A stretch of 63,924 bases of DNA from Paenibacillus chondroitinus NBRC 15376 (GCF_004000765.1 NZ_BILW01000037.1:1-63924), one strand, 5' to 3'; numbered from the stretch's first letter, positions 33,530 through 42,702 are shown. Numbers and translations: made by a program. The notes: generated from the letters alone by a model not told the origin.

Positions 33530-33779
33530 TTTTTATGTGAGCCTCGCTTTTGAATTTTTTATGTTTTCTATACTGGTAAATAGCAAGTGGCGCATGAATG
33601 ACGCCAGCAGCTAGTGTGCAAATTTGCGGAAGTATTTGTATTAAGGTCAATTTCTGTTCGCCATCCCCAACAGGACCTACCTTGGCTTGAGATATATCCC
33701 AATAAGCATAAATCAAAAGTACCAAGGGTAGCACGATACATACTGCAGAACAAAACAAGTAAAAACCATACCTATTCAC
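33507..33779 (-). CDS. Small two-span membrane protein
   Basis: Unrecognised 90-residue protein with two hydrophobic segments (FYLFCSAVCIVLPLVLLIYAY and a weaker one around ICTLAAGVIHAPLAIYQY) and a basic C-terminus. Starts at GTG with AAGGGGG 9 bp upstream. It overlaps the start of the GATase-like gene by 23 bp on the same strand, so the two are probably cotranscribed. Confidence 0.6.
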   Translation of the reverse strand: MNRYGFYLFCSAVCIVLPLVLLIYAYWDISQAKVGPVGDGEQKLTLIQILPQICTLAAGVIHAPLAIYQYRKHKKFKSEAHIKNENWHCR

Positions 33780-33906
33780 GGCTAGTCCCCCTTTGGATCA
33801 GGTCTTTTCTTGATAGTATTAAGTACTCCATATTGATTGTATTTAGATATTGTTTTATGTTAGCGGAATAGCTATTTTTCGAGTATTACGAGAGAATGAA
33901 CCGTAG

Positions 33907-34311
33907 TTAGTTTAATTCTCTATTCCTCGTGGGACGCTTTCTGGTTCTTGTGATCATTGCCAATAATAGCAGCAAAATAATTATTAAAAAGGAGTTGATA
34001 CCATAATATAAGTAAGTTAATTTCATTCTCTTAAGCCATTCACTCACCAAATAACCAGACATGGCGATTTTTTCTACGTGAGACTCTAATTGTGGGTATG
34101 AATTAATCTCCGAGTTCGATAATAACGGAAACTCCATTGCTGATCCATTTGCAAGAGGTGCGTAAAATTCAACCCACACTTTATTGGTCCAACGATCTGT
34201 TTTATATCTCATGTCACCTTCCAAATTGTTATAATCCCATCGAAAGCTTGCTAGCACATTCAGCAAAATAATAATAGTAAGCGTAAACAACATTATCTTT
34301 CTTTTGTCCAA
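33907..34311 (-). CDS. Membrane protein of unknown function
   Basis: A 134-residue protein with one N-terminal hydrophobic segment (IMLFTLTIIILLNVLASF), an external region of about 70 residues, and a second span near the end (INSFLIIILLLLLAMI) followed by a very basic tail. No family was recognised. AT-rich surroundings. Confidence 0.55.
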   Translation of the reverse strand: MDKRKIMLFTLTIIILLNVLASFRWDYNNLEGDMRYKTDRWTNKVWVEFYAPLANGSAMEFPLLSNSEINSYPQLESHVEKIAMSGYLVSEWLKRMKLTYLYYGINSFLIIILLLLLAMITRTRKRPTRNRELN

Positions 34312-34353
34312 TATGCTCCTCCTACCTCGTCCAGATCAGCCTTCCTACAAATT

Positions 34354-35151
34354 CTATAAGTATGGGACAATTGTTTTTATCCAATATGCTGCAGGTATCA
34401 ATATTACTTGTGCTAATAACGTCCCACAAAATCTAGAGAACATAAGAGCACCATATACTTTATTAATTGAAGATAACTTAGCATTTTTGCTTAAAGCTTT
34501 ATCTGTCAGTAATGCAACCTTCGGATCGATCAGTATAGTCAATAGAATAGTAGCCATTCCATTTATTAATCCAGATGATTGAGAAGCACCAATGTTATAT
34601 TGCCCTGGCAAAAATGCTGCATATAAAGCCGCCAATACGCCTACTGTATAAATAGCGGTCACAAAACAGTTCATAATCATCAATCGTTTTGGGAGTCCAC
34701 CTTCACGCAGACGCTGAATCATTTCCCATTTCGGCATTCGAAAATGATAGAAAGAATGTTGAATAACATCAACTCGGAGTACATTTTGAATCATTTTCGG
34801 GACTGATCCGGCTTTCTCCAAATGTGATACCATACGCGCAGATAATGCTATAAATGTAGGAAATAATGCTATTGCAAGTAGAGTTCCAAGAGAAGCAGCA
34901 GTTAATATAATCCTAAAGTTCCCGACAAGGTTAAACTCTAAATGATTCTTAGCAAAATCAACGACTTTACCGGTCATCGTTCCCTGAGCAATATTTGACG
35001 TCCTCGAAATAAGAACAATCATACCCGTTAAAGATAGTGCTATTGCTAATTTTCCTGATCGAATTCCCGCCATTCTCACCGCGTATGAGAGCGTTTCAGC
35101 AGAATGGATAATCAGTGTAAGCAACGATATTATTACGATACGTTCAACCAT
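34354..35151 (-). CDS. amj: Amj family lipid II flippase
   Basis: Polytopic membrane protein of 265 residues, the size of Bacillus subtilis Amj (YdaH), an alternative lipid II flippase that can replace MurJ. Recognisable text includes AETLSYAVRMAGIRSGKLAIALSLTGMIVLISRTSNI and GLINGMATILLTILIDPKVALLTDKA. ATG at 35151 has GGAGGAGG upstream; the open frame continues further upstream but without a ribosome site. It lies alone in a stretch of AT-rich accessory genes. Confidence 0.8.
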   Translation of the reverse strand: MVERIVIISLLTLIIHSAETLSYAVRMAGIRSGKLAIALSLTGMIVLISRTSNIAQGTMTGKVVDFAKNHLEFNLVGNFRIILTAASLGTLLAIALFPTFIALSARMVSHLEKAGSVPKMIQNVLRVDVIQHSFYHFRMPKWEMIQRLREGGLPKRLMIMNCFVTAIYTVGVLAALYAAFLPGQYNIGASQSSGLINGMATILLTILIDPKVALLTDKALSKNAKLSSINKVYGALMFSRFCGTLLAQVILIPAAYWIKTIVPYL

Positions 35152-35340
35152 GGGAATAGCCTCCTCCATCTGTTGCATTTTTAATAAAGCTATCTCCCAA
35201 CTTAACTTTCTTACATATATTAACCTAGATATTTTTTCCAAAAAAGAGAAATTCCCTTATTATTTATTTCTTATTTTGATCTTAGTGCCAACTACGTTAT
35301 CCTGAACCTTCTATTATGAAGTCTCTACAACTCAATAAAT

Positions 35341-35366
35341 GAGCAGGCTGCCGCGGCACCTGCCCA
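35341..35366 (-). terminator. Terminator-like hairpin
   Basis: GAGCAGGC-TGCC-GC-GGCA-CCTGCCC, an imperfect stem followed on the minus strand by a weak T-rich stretch. It has the same TGCCGCGGCA core as the terminator at 48585. Confidence 0.4.
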
Positions 35367-35396
35367 TTAATAATCTTATTAAACAATCGTGTCCCG

Positions 35397-35679
35397 TTAA
35401 AGATGAGGCAAAATGTCGATATGTGCTTCAACTTCAAAGATAAATCCTTCAAGATTTCCGCAATCAAACCACTTACTCTTTTCATTTATCTCAATATAAA
35501 ACCTGATATCCATGATAATTTATCAAAAAGTTCCAACCTTCTCTAGAAATCATTGCTTCTAATATCTGACAATAATCAAACAGCTTTTCAACAATAGCTT
35601 TATTCATTAAATCAATATACGGATACGTGGTTCCAAATGGCTTTGGGTAGATTCGATATGCTAACCATTTCATTTCCAT
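35397..35679 (-). pseudogene. Probably frameshifted small gene of unknown function
   Basis: Two overlapping frames look like parts of one protein of about 95 residues. The first (35679-35491) begins MEMKWLAYRIYPKPFG after AGAGGT; the second (35513-35397) reads RFYIEINEKSKWFDCGNLEG and ends HIDILPHL. They overlap around 35500 with a +1 shift. The second frame has an ATG but no ribosome site. Either a frameshift has broken the gene or two tiny genes overlap. Not recognised. Confidence 0.4.
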
Positions 35680-35720
35680 ATTGTACCTCTAAGAGTTTCA
35701 TCAAATAAGTTAATCCATAA

Positions 35721-36245
35721 CTATCCCTGGACACTTTTGTAAAAGTATGGTCCGCATATTGATTCATGAGTGTATACATACGTCCATGTAAAATTCCTAT
35801 CAAATAGATAAATATCTTGCTCATAATCAAAATCGGAAGCAACAATATCACTAGCGTTATTATATTCAAATACAATATCAGGTATATTTTGATACATGAC
35901 AAATAAATCATTTTTATTTACAGCGTCAAATGCATTTCTCGCTGCTTCTTTTTCAATACAATCTTGCTTCTTAAAACTAAAAATATGCCACTTATACTGA
36001 TCATAACGAATTTCCCTTTTGGTCTCGTCGCTAATACTCTTTGCAAATACGCTATCCCACTTATCCATAATTCCATGCTCTTTATCTAGTAAAGTTACAA
36101 TAACTACCCCTTTATCATGCATGGTTTTAGTAAAAAGATATTTTTGGCGGATAGCTTCAATGGACCAGTAAACTTTCACTAATTCTTCATCAGGTAAACT
36201 GTCTATCATTTGATTAATTTCTTGTCTATACATACTATAATTCAT
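35721..36245 (-). CDS. DUF4275 family protein
   Basis: A 174-residue cytoplasmic protein. It fits DUF4275 by its pattern of conserved aromatic motifs: YDQYKWHIFSFKKQDC, ARNAFDAVNKNDLFVMYQ, and a C-terminal DIYLFDRNFTWTYVYTHE block ending GPYF. Function unknown for the family. No strong ribosome site is seen before the ATG at 36245. The broken small gene follows 41 bp downstream. Confidence 0.7.
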   Translation of the reverse strand: MNYSMYRQEINQMIDSLPDEELVKVYWSIEAIRQKYLFTKTMHDKGVVIVTLLDKEHGIMDKWDSVFAKSISDETKREIRYDQYKWHIFSFKKQDCIEKEAARNAFDAVNKNDLFVMYQNIPDIVFEYNNASDIVASDFDYEQDIYLFDRNFTWTYVYTHESICGPYFYKSVQG

Positions 36246-36405
36246 TAAAATACCTCATTTCGCTAGCCTATATTTGAACAATATTTATACGGAAATGGGA
36301 GAACATGGTTGCGCTACGAGCAGCACCTCATTGCTGCTTTTTCTATTCCCGCTTTATTATTGTTATAATTGGAAAAGGAATACAATTGAAGTCAAGGAGG
36401 ATATA

Positions 36406-37017
36406 ATGATGGCTTGGTCTGAACTGAAAATGATACCGAACGAATACAATGATGAAGTCAAAGCAATTGACGAATCCCTTATCCGGCTACTAACTGAACG
36501 CAAAGCATTATCTAATGGTAGGCGACTCATTCCCTCTAGAGAAATTGTACAAGGATGGTCAACTCAATATGGTCTAGACATTCCACAAATCAATTGGTTG
36601 CTCAACAGTCTTAATTCAAGCAACACTCCAATTATGCTTAACGAATCCGGCGAACTTTTAAACGTGCTACCTATTATGAAGAAATCCATAGTTGATGGAT
36701 TTGAGTATTCCCTGACACATTCCATGCAACATGAAAACAGCAGCATTGTATTCGTTGAAATACAGCAACTTCAAAACGACGCAAGCACTGGTTACATACG
36801 CCCCCAACTGTTGCTTGATATTAGTGGTAGTCAACAATACAACGTCCACAGGAATGGTTCTCATGGCGGTGGTGGGCATACTCAAATAACCTTTTTAATT
36901 ACTCCACGCTTACCTGACAATATGAATGAAGTCCGTTTCGCTTTGATCCCTTATGCTCCACCAATGGAAAGTCCACCGAAAGAAGTTATTTTGGATCAAA
37001 ATGTTCAATTTGAATAA
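36406..37017 (+). CDS. Unknown protein with chorismate-mutase-like N-terminal helices
   Basis: About 203 residues. The N-terminal 60 residues (VKAIDESLIRLLTERKALSN and PSREIVQGWSTQYGLD) resemble helix 1 and the following region of AroQ-type chorismate mutase domains, which are used as small sensory or structural modules too. The rest contains a glycine-rich HGGGGHTQITFLITPRLP and appears to be a beta domain of unknown kind. AAGGAGG precedes ATGATG; the second ATG at 36409 has the better spacing. TATAAT at 36364-36369 may be the -10. Confidence 0.55.
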   Translation: MMAWSELKMIPNEYNDEVKAIDESLIRLLTERKALSNGRRLIPSREIVQGWSTQYGLDIPQINWLLNSLNSSNTPIMLNESGELLNVLPIMKKSIVDGFEYSLTHSMQHENSSIVFVEIQQLQNDASTGYIRPQLLLDISGSQQYNVHRNGSHGGGGHTQITFLITPRLPDNMNEVRFALIPYAPPMESPPKEVILDQNVQFE

Positions 37018-37031
37018 GATATCTACCCCCA

Positions 37032-37670
37032 CTACTTTAAAGGGTATACAAGTTGTATATCCTTATTTTTAACCAAACCTTCGTATATCGCATGATTATG
37101 GTCTGCACCCACGATACACAAGAATCGTTTCCCTGGATGCTTATTAATTGCGTTATGTATTCGTTGAATCATTATTAGATGTCTACACTCCCATCGAAAT
37201 ATATGTGACTCAGGGTTTATTTGCTTTAACCATTTATACTTTTGTTTCGTTATATGGTCGTATTCTAATGAATTGAAAGGAATAGCACTGGAATTCCAAG
37301 TGGAAAGTTGTCTCTGAAACCATTGCTCTGATACAGCAATCAAAGCACTTCTTTGCAACTCACTATGATTCTTGAATGGGTCAAAATCCATCCAAACATC
37401 AAGTTCCACCCAATCAATAGGTACAAAATCAACTTTCAGTTCTTCGCATAACGGAAAAATTAGATCCCAGTACTCGCTTGCTGGTTCGCCCCAATATCCT
37501 CGATGTGTGGAATCAGTTTTGTATTTCTCCCAACTGTCGGGAAGTACTTCACCGCATATTACATCTGGATTAAATTCTAGAATTAACTCTCTTATTATTT
37601 CCAAAGTTAAATGGTACTTCTTCCGTAATTCATTGTCATGAACTACTCCCAAGATTCCTACCGTTGACAT
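37032..37670 (-). CDS. TraB/PrgY/ChaN-like (TIKI superfamily) hypothetical protein
   Basis: A 212-residue protein. It shows the loosely conserved marks of the TIKI/TraB/GumN group: GILGVVHD at the N-terminus, DVICGEVLP about 25 residues later, and a late LCIVGADHNHAI. These His and Glu residues form the supposed metal site of the superfamily. No signal peptide is visible. The actual role is unknown, and the assignment is based only on these short motifs. Confidence 0.45.
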   Translation of the reverse strand: MSTVGILGVVHDNELRKKYHLTLEIIRELILEFNPDVICGEVLPDSWEKYKTDSTHRGYWGEPASEYWDLIFPLCEELKVDFVPIDWVELDVWMDFDPFKNHSELQRSALIAVSEQWFQRQLSTWNSSAIPFNSLEYDHITKQKYKWLKQINPESHIFRWECRHLIMIQRIHNAINKHPGKRFLCIVGADHNHAIYEGLVKNKDIQLVYPLK

Positions 37671-37868
37671 GATTCCCCCAATCTAGTCCACAAATTGTTG
37701 ACTGTAAAGGCTTATAATGATGTAACTAAACATACTGCTTTCGATAAAAGTACCCAGCTAAATTTACTATTCGTCTAATTAGATTAATGTCTAATTAGAA
37801 AATACTGGAATAACTTGATTTTGTCAATGCTTTTCACACTCTCCACCAAACTGTTTTGTAACCTAAAA

Positions 37869-37891
37869 AGGCTGCCGATTGTGGGCAACCT
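37869..37891 (-). terminator. Terminator of the NUDIX gene
   Basis: On the minus strand AGGTTGCCC pairs with CGGCAGCCT and is followed by TTTT. Confidence 0.65.
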
Positions 37892-37940
37892 CTTCCTGGA
37901 TGTGTATGGAGCTGATGTTATCCCATAGCTAGATGAAATT

Positions 37941-38396
37941 TTACCATTTCACTATATATCCAGCTTTTTTAAGATAATGCTTTGTAAAAGGATTCAAATT
38001 CTCTATTGGTTCTTCCAAAGAAAAATATCTAAGTTCATGGCTTTCATTGTCATTTACTTTAGGATTGCCCTGTACATTCTGGGCTTCATAAATTGCCATA
38101 ACATTATAGATTTCATCACCATGAGGATATTTATAGTACATATCCTTTCCTGATAAAATCGTGATGAATTTGAAGGATTCCGCAATCAATCCTGCTTCTT
38201 CATAAAGTTCCCGAGCCGCTGCTTCTTCTAATGATTCGCCTAGTTCTACTGAGCCACCAATGGTTCCCCAATCATTACTATCGGTTCTCCTTTGGAGTAA
38301 TAATTCCCCCGCTTGATTAAAAATTAGTACACATGATCCAACCATTATTAGCGGGCTTGAGCCAACAAAGTTTCTTAAGTCCATTATGTATCCCAT
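37941..38396 (-). CDS. NUDIX hydrolase
   Basis: A 151-residue pyrophosphohydrolase domain. The Nudix box is complete: GSVELGESLEEAAARELYEE followed by AG, matching GX5EX7REUXEEXGU. Family members cleave nucleoside diphosphates linked to another group; the specific substrate is not predictable. It stands alone with its own terminator. Confidence 0.85.
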   Translation of the reverse strand: MGYIMDLRNFVGSSPLIMVGSCVLIFNQAGELLLQRRTDSNDWGTIGGSVELGESLEEAAARELYEEAGLIAESFKFITILSGKDMYYKYPHGDEIYNVMAIYEAQNVQGNPKVNDNESHELRYFSLEEPIENLNPFTKHYLKKAGYIVKW

Positions 38397-38444
38397 GAAT
38401 TGGTCTCCTTTGACTTTAGCCTTCGTTAAGTTCTTCTAACATAA

Positions 38445-38786
38445 TCATGTATTCACGAAGACGAATTCGTTATCCTGCTTGGTATCATGAAAAAGGTTGC
38501 CGTTTTGGGTTGTCTGATTAATCTGTATGGATTGCATCTGTGCGCAATCTCCCAGATATGGCCTCCCGGATTCGCGTCTTGCGACAACCTGTGGTTCAAT
38601 CAACTCGTGTGCCGCTGTCTCCACAAGCAGATTAATGAGCATTTTGCCGGATTGGAACTCCGCGGAATTCTGATCCTCGAAGAAAACCGGCAGGCCAAAC
38701 ACTTGTTGATAGAACGATTTCGCTTGCTGCAAGTCCTCGACGAACAATGTAATGACATCGACATTCAGCTTATTCCACAAAGACAA
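38445..38786 (-). pseudogene. VOC (glyoxalase) family gene with internal deletion
   Basis: The first 74 residues (KLNVDVITLFVEDLQQAKSF, VFGLPVFFEDQNSAEF, LINLLVETAAHELIEPQVV) are a normal VOC N-terminal half. Then the frame runs into unrelated text. In another frame, exactly at that point, the DNA encodes GHIWEIAH (38563-38540), the conserved C-terminal VOC motif. About 40 codons of the second half are missing and the frame is broken, so the product is unlikely to be functional. Confidence 0.6.
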
Positions 38787-38882
38787 AACACACTCCGATT
38801 CAACCTGCCTAGAGGTCGGGTCCTAGAATAGGGAGTTTTGTGCATTTTTCTATGACACAAATTTTCCCTACATAAAAAAAAT

Positions 38883-38907
38883 AAAAGCTTGATTTCTCAA
38901 GCTTTTT
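38883..38907. terminator. Bidirectional terminator
   Basis: AAAAGCTTGA-ttt-TCAAGCTTTTT with T-runs in both directions; it would end the glycosyltransferase transcript on the minus strand. Confidence 0.7.
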
Positions 38908-38991
38908 CGCTCTGGTTTATGTGGTAATTTTGTCTCATTGGACATTCTAGATGATAGTTCCCTTCCGTTTTTCTAATTGGTATATAGCTTC

Positions 38992-39903
38992 TTAAAGGGT
39001 TTCTTTCTTTGAAAATAACAAGAATTTTACTCCTTTTAAGTAACCTAATGTCGCATCATTATTTTTTTTAATTATTTCTTTAACTATTAAATATAGCATA
39101 GTCCATATGAGTGCTCCGTAATTCAAAATCCCAGCTTGTTTCATTTTAAGGAAATAGTAATGATTTACGACTTTGGCCTTAGAAACTTTTTCAGCCTTAT
39201 CCCTAGATTGAGGTGATTCGTGATGTATTATTTTTAAACCCGGATCTATAACCAATCTGCCATAGTTGCTTGCATAGTAACACATATATAAATCATCGCC
39301 GACAGCATAATTTCCCATCCAGCTTAAGGGCTTCATGTCTTTGAGTGAACTCTTTTTAAATGACATATTGCAGCCATGAAAAAATTCTGTTTCAAAAACA
39401 GACTTGGCTTTGTTCCAATTTGCTATAGATCCTGCTAAACCACTTTTGGACAATTTCCCCAATGAACTGGACATTTGAAACGTGGCTACCCCCAGAACAT
39501 TTGCTATTTTACTAGAATATAAACCCTTGGCTATTCCTCCTACTCCTGCCAAACTTGCATCATTATCATAGTTTTTTAGTAATTTGCTTATATAGTAAGG
39601 ATCATCTAATTCAACATCATCATCTAGATAAAGGATAATTTCATGTGCGGCGATTTTCACACATTCAACCCTTGAACACCAAACTCCACCTTTTAATTTC
39701 TTAAAGTATGACAGCTTCATGCATTTTATTTTTGATAACATTACTTCAAATAAATGCAATTGTTCCTTTTGGATATCTCCATCATCTACAATTAAAACCT
39801 CAACCTCACAATTAAGTCCAACCTGCTTACTTATAGATTCGATGCACTTGGTGATATCTGCAATTCGATTTCTAGTACAGATTGCAATTGTAATATTTTT
39901 CAA
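38992..39903 (-). CDS. Family 2 glycosyltransferase
   Basis: GT-A fold glycosyltransferase of about 303 residues. ITIAICTRNRIADITKCIESI opens the Rossmann-like domain; VLIVDDGD and the metal-binding ILYLDDDVELDD follow; FFHGCNMSFKKSSL and NYAVGDDLYMCYY lie in the acceptor half. Its C-terminus has a hydrophobic, possibly membrane-associated, helix. TTG at 39903 is preferred because GGAGG lies 8 bp upstream; the ATG at 39927 has none. The gene is a lone, AT-rich glycosyltransferase with no polysaccharide cluster around it, which suggests acquisition. Confidence 0.75.
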   Translation of the reverse strand: MKNITIAICTRNRIADITKCIESISKQVGLNCEVEVLIVDDGDIQKEQLHLFEVMLSKIKCMKLSYFKKLKGGVWCSRVECVKIAAHEIILYLDDDVELDDPYYISKLLKNYDNDASLAGVGGIAKGLYSSKIANVLGVATFQMSSSLGKLSKSGLAGSIANWNKAKSVFETEFFHGCNMSFKKSSLKDMKPLSWMGNYAVGDDLYMCYYASNYGRLVIDPGLKIIHHESPQSRDKAEKVSKAKVVNHYYFLKMKQAGILNYGALIWTMLYLIVKEIIKKNNDATLGYLKGVKFLLFSKKETL

Positions 39904-40054
39904 TTTTAACTCCTCCGATTGGTTCATCTGTTCGGTCTTTTTGGGAACGCGCGATAAACAACGTGAAGGACAAGCCGGCAGGGACAGTTATGGTGTTGGA
40001 AGGATGATAATAAAGAGCGACTACTATCACAGCGGATGCCCCACAAAGAAGTAA

Positions 40055-40080
40055 AGAACCATCCGTTACCGGATGGCTCT
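40055..40080 (-). terminator. Rho-independent terminator
   Basis: AGAGCCATCCG-gtaa-CGGATGGTTCTTT on the minus strand, 4 bp after the stalk-domain gene stop. Confidence 0.7.
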
Positions 40081-40084
40081 CTAG

Positions 40085-40924
40085 TTATTCCTCGTAAATG
40101 ACGACAGATTGAGTTTCTGCTTCCCATTTAACAGCTGCCTTCAAGGCTTCGCTCACAAAACGAACCGGCACAACCGTACTGCCCTCTTCAATCGCCGCTG
40201 GAACCTCAAGTGTCACTTCTTTCCCATTGACTGTTGCTATCTTGCTATCAATAAAGAGTTTCACAGTAATACCATCACGTGTGACGGTAACAGAACGCTC
40301 TTCTGCGTTCCAAGTAACCGTTGCTTTTAAAGCCTCAGAAATCGCACGGAATGGAACTAGTGTGTTGCCTTCACGAATAAACGGAGCTACTTCGAAAACA
40401 GGCTCTTCACCGTTAACGTATAATTTCACTCCTTTTTTTCCTAGCTTATCGTACAATTTACCTAATTTTTTATAAGAATCAAGATTCGTAATGTTTGCTA
40501 AAATAGCTTCCTTTTGAACATATACGGCGTCTGTTACGCTACCGTTCTGATCCAACAAATCGGCAACCACCGACAATGCTGCGTCCTTCTCTTTGATAGC
40601 CTCAAGTTCCGCTTTCTGTTCAGCCGTAAGCTGGGTCTCATATTTGGTTAATAGCAGTTCTGCAATAACAGCCCCAGCCGGCTTGTCCGCCACATTGTCA
40701 ATCGCGTTGAGCAACCCTTTATATCCATTATGGCCTTGATTGCCATAAGTATCGGATGTAACAGTCGCATCCCCATCAGCTTTCAACTTGAGATCAACGT
40801 TAACTTTAACAACATCAGACTTGCCCTCATTCGAGTGGCTTGTTTCCGATTTTGCCAATGCCGATCCTGCCATAAGACTTGTTGCCAATACACATGACGC
40901 GAGAACCATCCATCTTTTTTTCAT
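40085..40924 (-). CDS. Exported stalk-domain (copper amine oxidase N-terminal-like) protein
   Basis: Secreted protein of 279 residues. After the signal peptide (MKKRWMVLASCVLATSLMAG, cleavage near ALAKS) comes a helical middle part, then two copper-amine-oxidase N-terminal-like units near the C-terminus: VKLYVNGEEPVFEVAPFIRE with LVPFRAISEALKATVTWN, and KIATVNGKEVTLEVPAAIEE with VVPVRFVSEALKAAVKWE. ATG at 40924 follows AGAGGAGG. It is divergent from the DUF5667 gene, and the two may share envelope-related control. Confidence 0.8.
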   Translation of the reverse strand: MKKRWMVLASCVLATSLMAGSALAKSETSHSNEGKSDVVKVNVDLKLKADGDATVTSDTYGNQGHNGYKGLLNAIDNVADKPAGAVIAELLLTKYETQLTAEQKAELEAIKEKDAALSVVADLLDQNGSVTDAVYVQKEAILANITNLDSYKKLGKLYDKLGKKGVKLYVNGEEPVFEVAPFIREGNTLVPFRAISEALKATVTWNAEERSVTVTRDGITVKLFIDSKIATVNGKEVTLEVPAAIEEGSTVVPVRFVSEALKAAVKWEAETQSVVIYEE

Positions 40925-41126
40925 CACTTTATTCCTCCTCTTTAGTAACACTAAGTATATTCGGCATAGTTAGTAAATTTTGTGAGGGTATATTCTTGAA
41001 TTAAATAAAGAAGTCATAAACTGAGCGTTCCCACGTTCTTAAATCTGCCTGCCCCCTGAAATTAATCGTAGTTCTCGTATACCTTAGTATCGGCCGACAG
41101 AATGCATACAAAAGGTGGTAATACAC

Positions 41127-42221
41127 ATGAAAATAAAGTTTACAAAGGAAGCCAAAAGATACAGCCTTCTTACAAAGAGCGTCATGCTCAGCATGCTCGT
41201 GTTTAGCGTAGGCACAAGCAGTGTGTTGGCTTCGGAGATACCAGCACCTACTCCTTCTTCTACTCCTATATCAGTGAATGCCTCCCAAAGTACAGTTGAC
41301 TCTACACAATCAAGAACGGAGACTTTGGGTCTGATTCCTGGAGACTTCTTCTACTTTGTAAAAACCATATATGAAAATATTCAATTAGCCCTTACCGTAA
41401 ATGACGTAAAAGAGGCAAGACTGCTTGCCGCATTTGCCCAAGAACGATTGGCAGAAGCGAATACCTTATTAGCTAAGGGGAAAACGAATGAAGCGAATCT
41501 GTCTCTTCAGAAATCGCTAGAAACACAACAATCTGCGATTCAAAAAACAGAACAGGCTTCCGGATTAACGACAACCGAAACGTCTACACCCGCTGCAACG
41601 GCGTCACTATCGGCGGATGCTGATGCAGAGGTTACAATCACAGCAGACTCGGGTACTGAGCAGACAACAGAATCTGATCAAACGGATATCGAAGAGGTGA
41701 ACGTGCCTGAGAAGGAAGTGAAGCATCCTGAGCAGGTACTGAAGGTAAAGACCGATCTGCAGCACAACATTCTAGCTTTGGCTTCAGCATTGGAAAAAGT
41801 GGGTAATCCGAAAGCACAGTCAGCTCTAATGAAAAATATAGAAAAATCGTTTGACCATTTAGATAAAAAGCTATCCAAAATCGAAAAGAAAACGCATCAG
41901 GAGCAGACGAATGAGGATGTAACAGTTAAAGCTGAACAACAACCCGTTGCTTCGATTGTTCCATCAGCAGTGCCATCAGCAGCTCCCTCATCGGTTCCAT
42001 CACCAGTCATAACACAAGTTAGAAACGATTCTGTTTCTGTCAAGGAAAAACAAGAAGACTCTGGCGAGGAAAAAGCAGATCATACAAAAAAGAATAAAGA
42101 TAACAAAGAAGATAACAGATCCGAACAAGAAAAAGAAAAAAAGAACAATAGCGGAAATGACGGCGCGGAAAAAGAGAACGGCAAAGGTCACGATAAGAAT
42201 AAGGGTAATAAACAAGAATAG
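41127..42221 (+). CDS. DUF5667 domain-containing exported protein
   Basis: About 364 residues. A signal peptide (LLTKSVMLSMLVFSVGTSSVLASE) precedes a DUF5667-type domain: SRTETLGLIPGDFFYFVKTI, followed by helices rich in Ala and Glu (EARLLAAFAQERLAEANTLL). After a second helical block comes a long low-complexity tail: a Pro/Ser/Ala stretch with PSAVPSAAPSSVPSP and a highly charged Lys/Glu/Asp/Asn end. The tail probably stays in the cell wall. Its role is unknown. AAGGTGG precedes the ATG; a terminator follows. Confidence 0.75.
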   Translation: MKIKFTKEAKRYSLLTKSVMLSMLVFSVGTSSVLASEIPAPTPSSTPISVNASQSTVDSTQSRTETLGLIPGDFFYFVKTIYENIQLALTVNDVKEARLLAAFAQERLAEANTLLAKGKTNEANLSLQKSLETQQSAIQKTEQASGLTTTETSTPAATASLSADADAEVTITADSGTEQTTESDQTDIEEVNVPEKEVKHPEQVLKVKTDLQHNILALASALEKVGNPKAQSALMKNIEKSFDHLDKKLSKIEKKTHQEQTNEDVTVKAEQQPVASIVPSAVPSAAPSSVPSPVITQVRNDSVSVKEKQEDSGEEKADHTKKNKDNKEDNRSEQEKEKKNNSGNDGAEKENGKGHDKNKGNKQE

Positions 42222-42252
42222 TACCGCTACTCGCATCGGACAATCAAAATGC

Positions 42253-42294
42253 AAAAAACAGCGTATAACTTATCCAAAGTTATACGTTGTTTTT
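42253..42294 (+). terminator. Rho-independent terminator
   Basis: AACAGCGTATAAC-ttatccaaa-GTTATACGTTGTT followed by T residues. Confidence 0.8.
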
Positions 42295-42613
42295 ATTTAT
42301 ATGTAAATAAAGCCATTCCTAATGCGCGATAAGTTGCAAGCTAATATTAGAGACTTTAGATAATGAATCAGATGAAATTTCAGTTTCAACAAGCTAAGAT
42401 ATTAATATCAAGTAGCTTTTCATAAGGTGTATTCAACTCTTCTGTAAGTTATTGCCAAAAATGAGGAGGGAAATTGGTTGCAAGTCCTCCCGCGGAACAT
42501 CGAAAATTAGTTCTTTAATAACCAATTAGCAACCTTAACCAATACGTTTTCAAACATATTCGAATTGTTCAATAAAACACCTCTTGTGCAGCTTTACTGC
42601 CAGTTTGCATAGT

Positions 42614-42639
42614 AAGGCTGCCGATCTAACCGGCAGCCT
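42614..42639 (-). terminator. Hairpin downstream of the cupin gene
   Basis: AGGCTGCCG-atctaac-CGGCAGCCT is a perfect stem, but the T-run on the minus strand is short. Confidence 0.45.
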
Positions 42640-42702
42640 GGTGTCGTTGTTCTATAGTTCTGCATTAGCGGAATGACCCGTCTTTGACGTTGTACCCTAA
42701 AT

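Larger units (their letters stand above)
42222..42702. other. Noncoding region with two hairpins
   Basis: Holds the terminator of the DUF5667 gene and a second strong hairpin near the cupin gene. Between them (about 42300-42590) I see only AT-rich sequence and no credible gene. Confidence 0.5.

Noticed and set aside
36318..36345. AGCAGC-acctcatt-GCTGCT followed by TTTTCT, a terminator-like hairpin on the plus strand
   Set aside because: No plus-strand gene precedes it; it lies just upstream of a new gene and the stem has only 6 bp, so an attenuator role cannot be supported.
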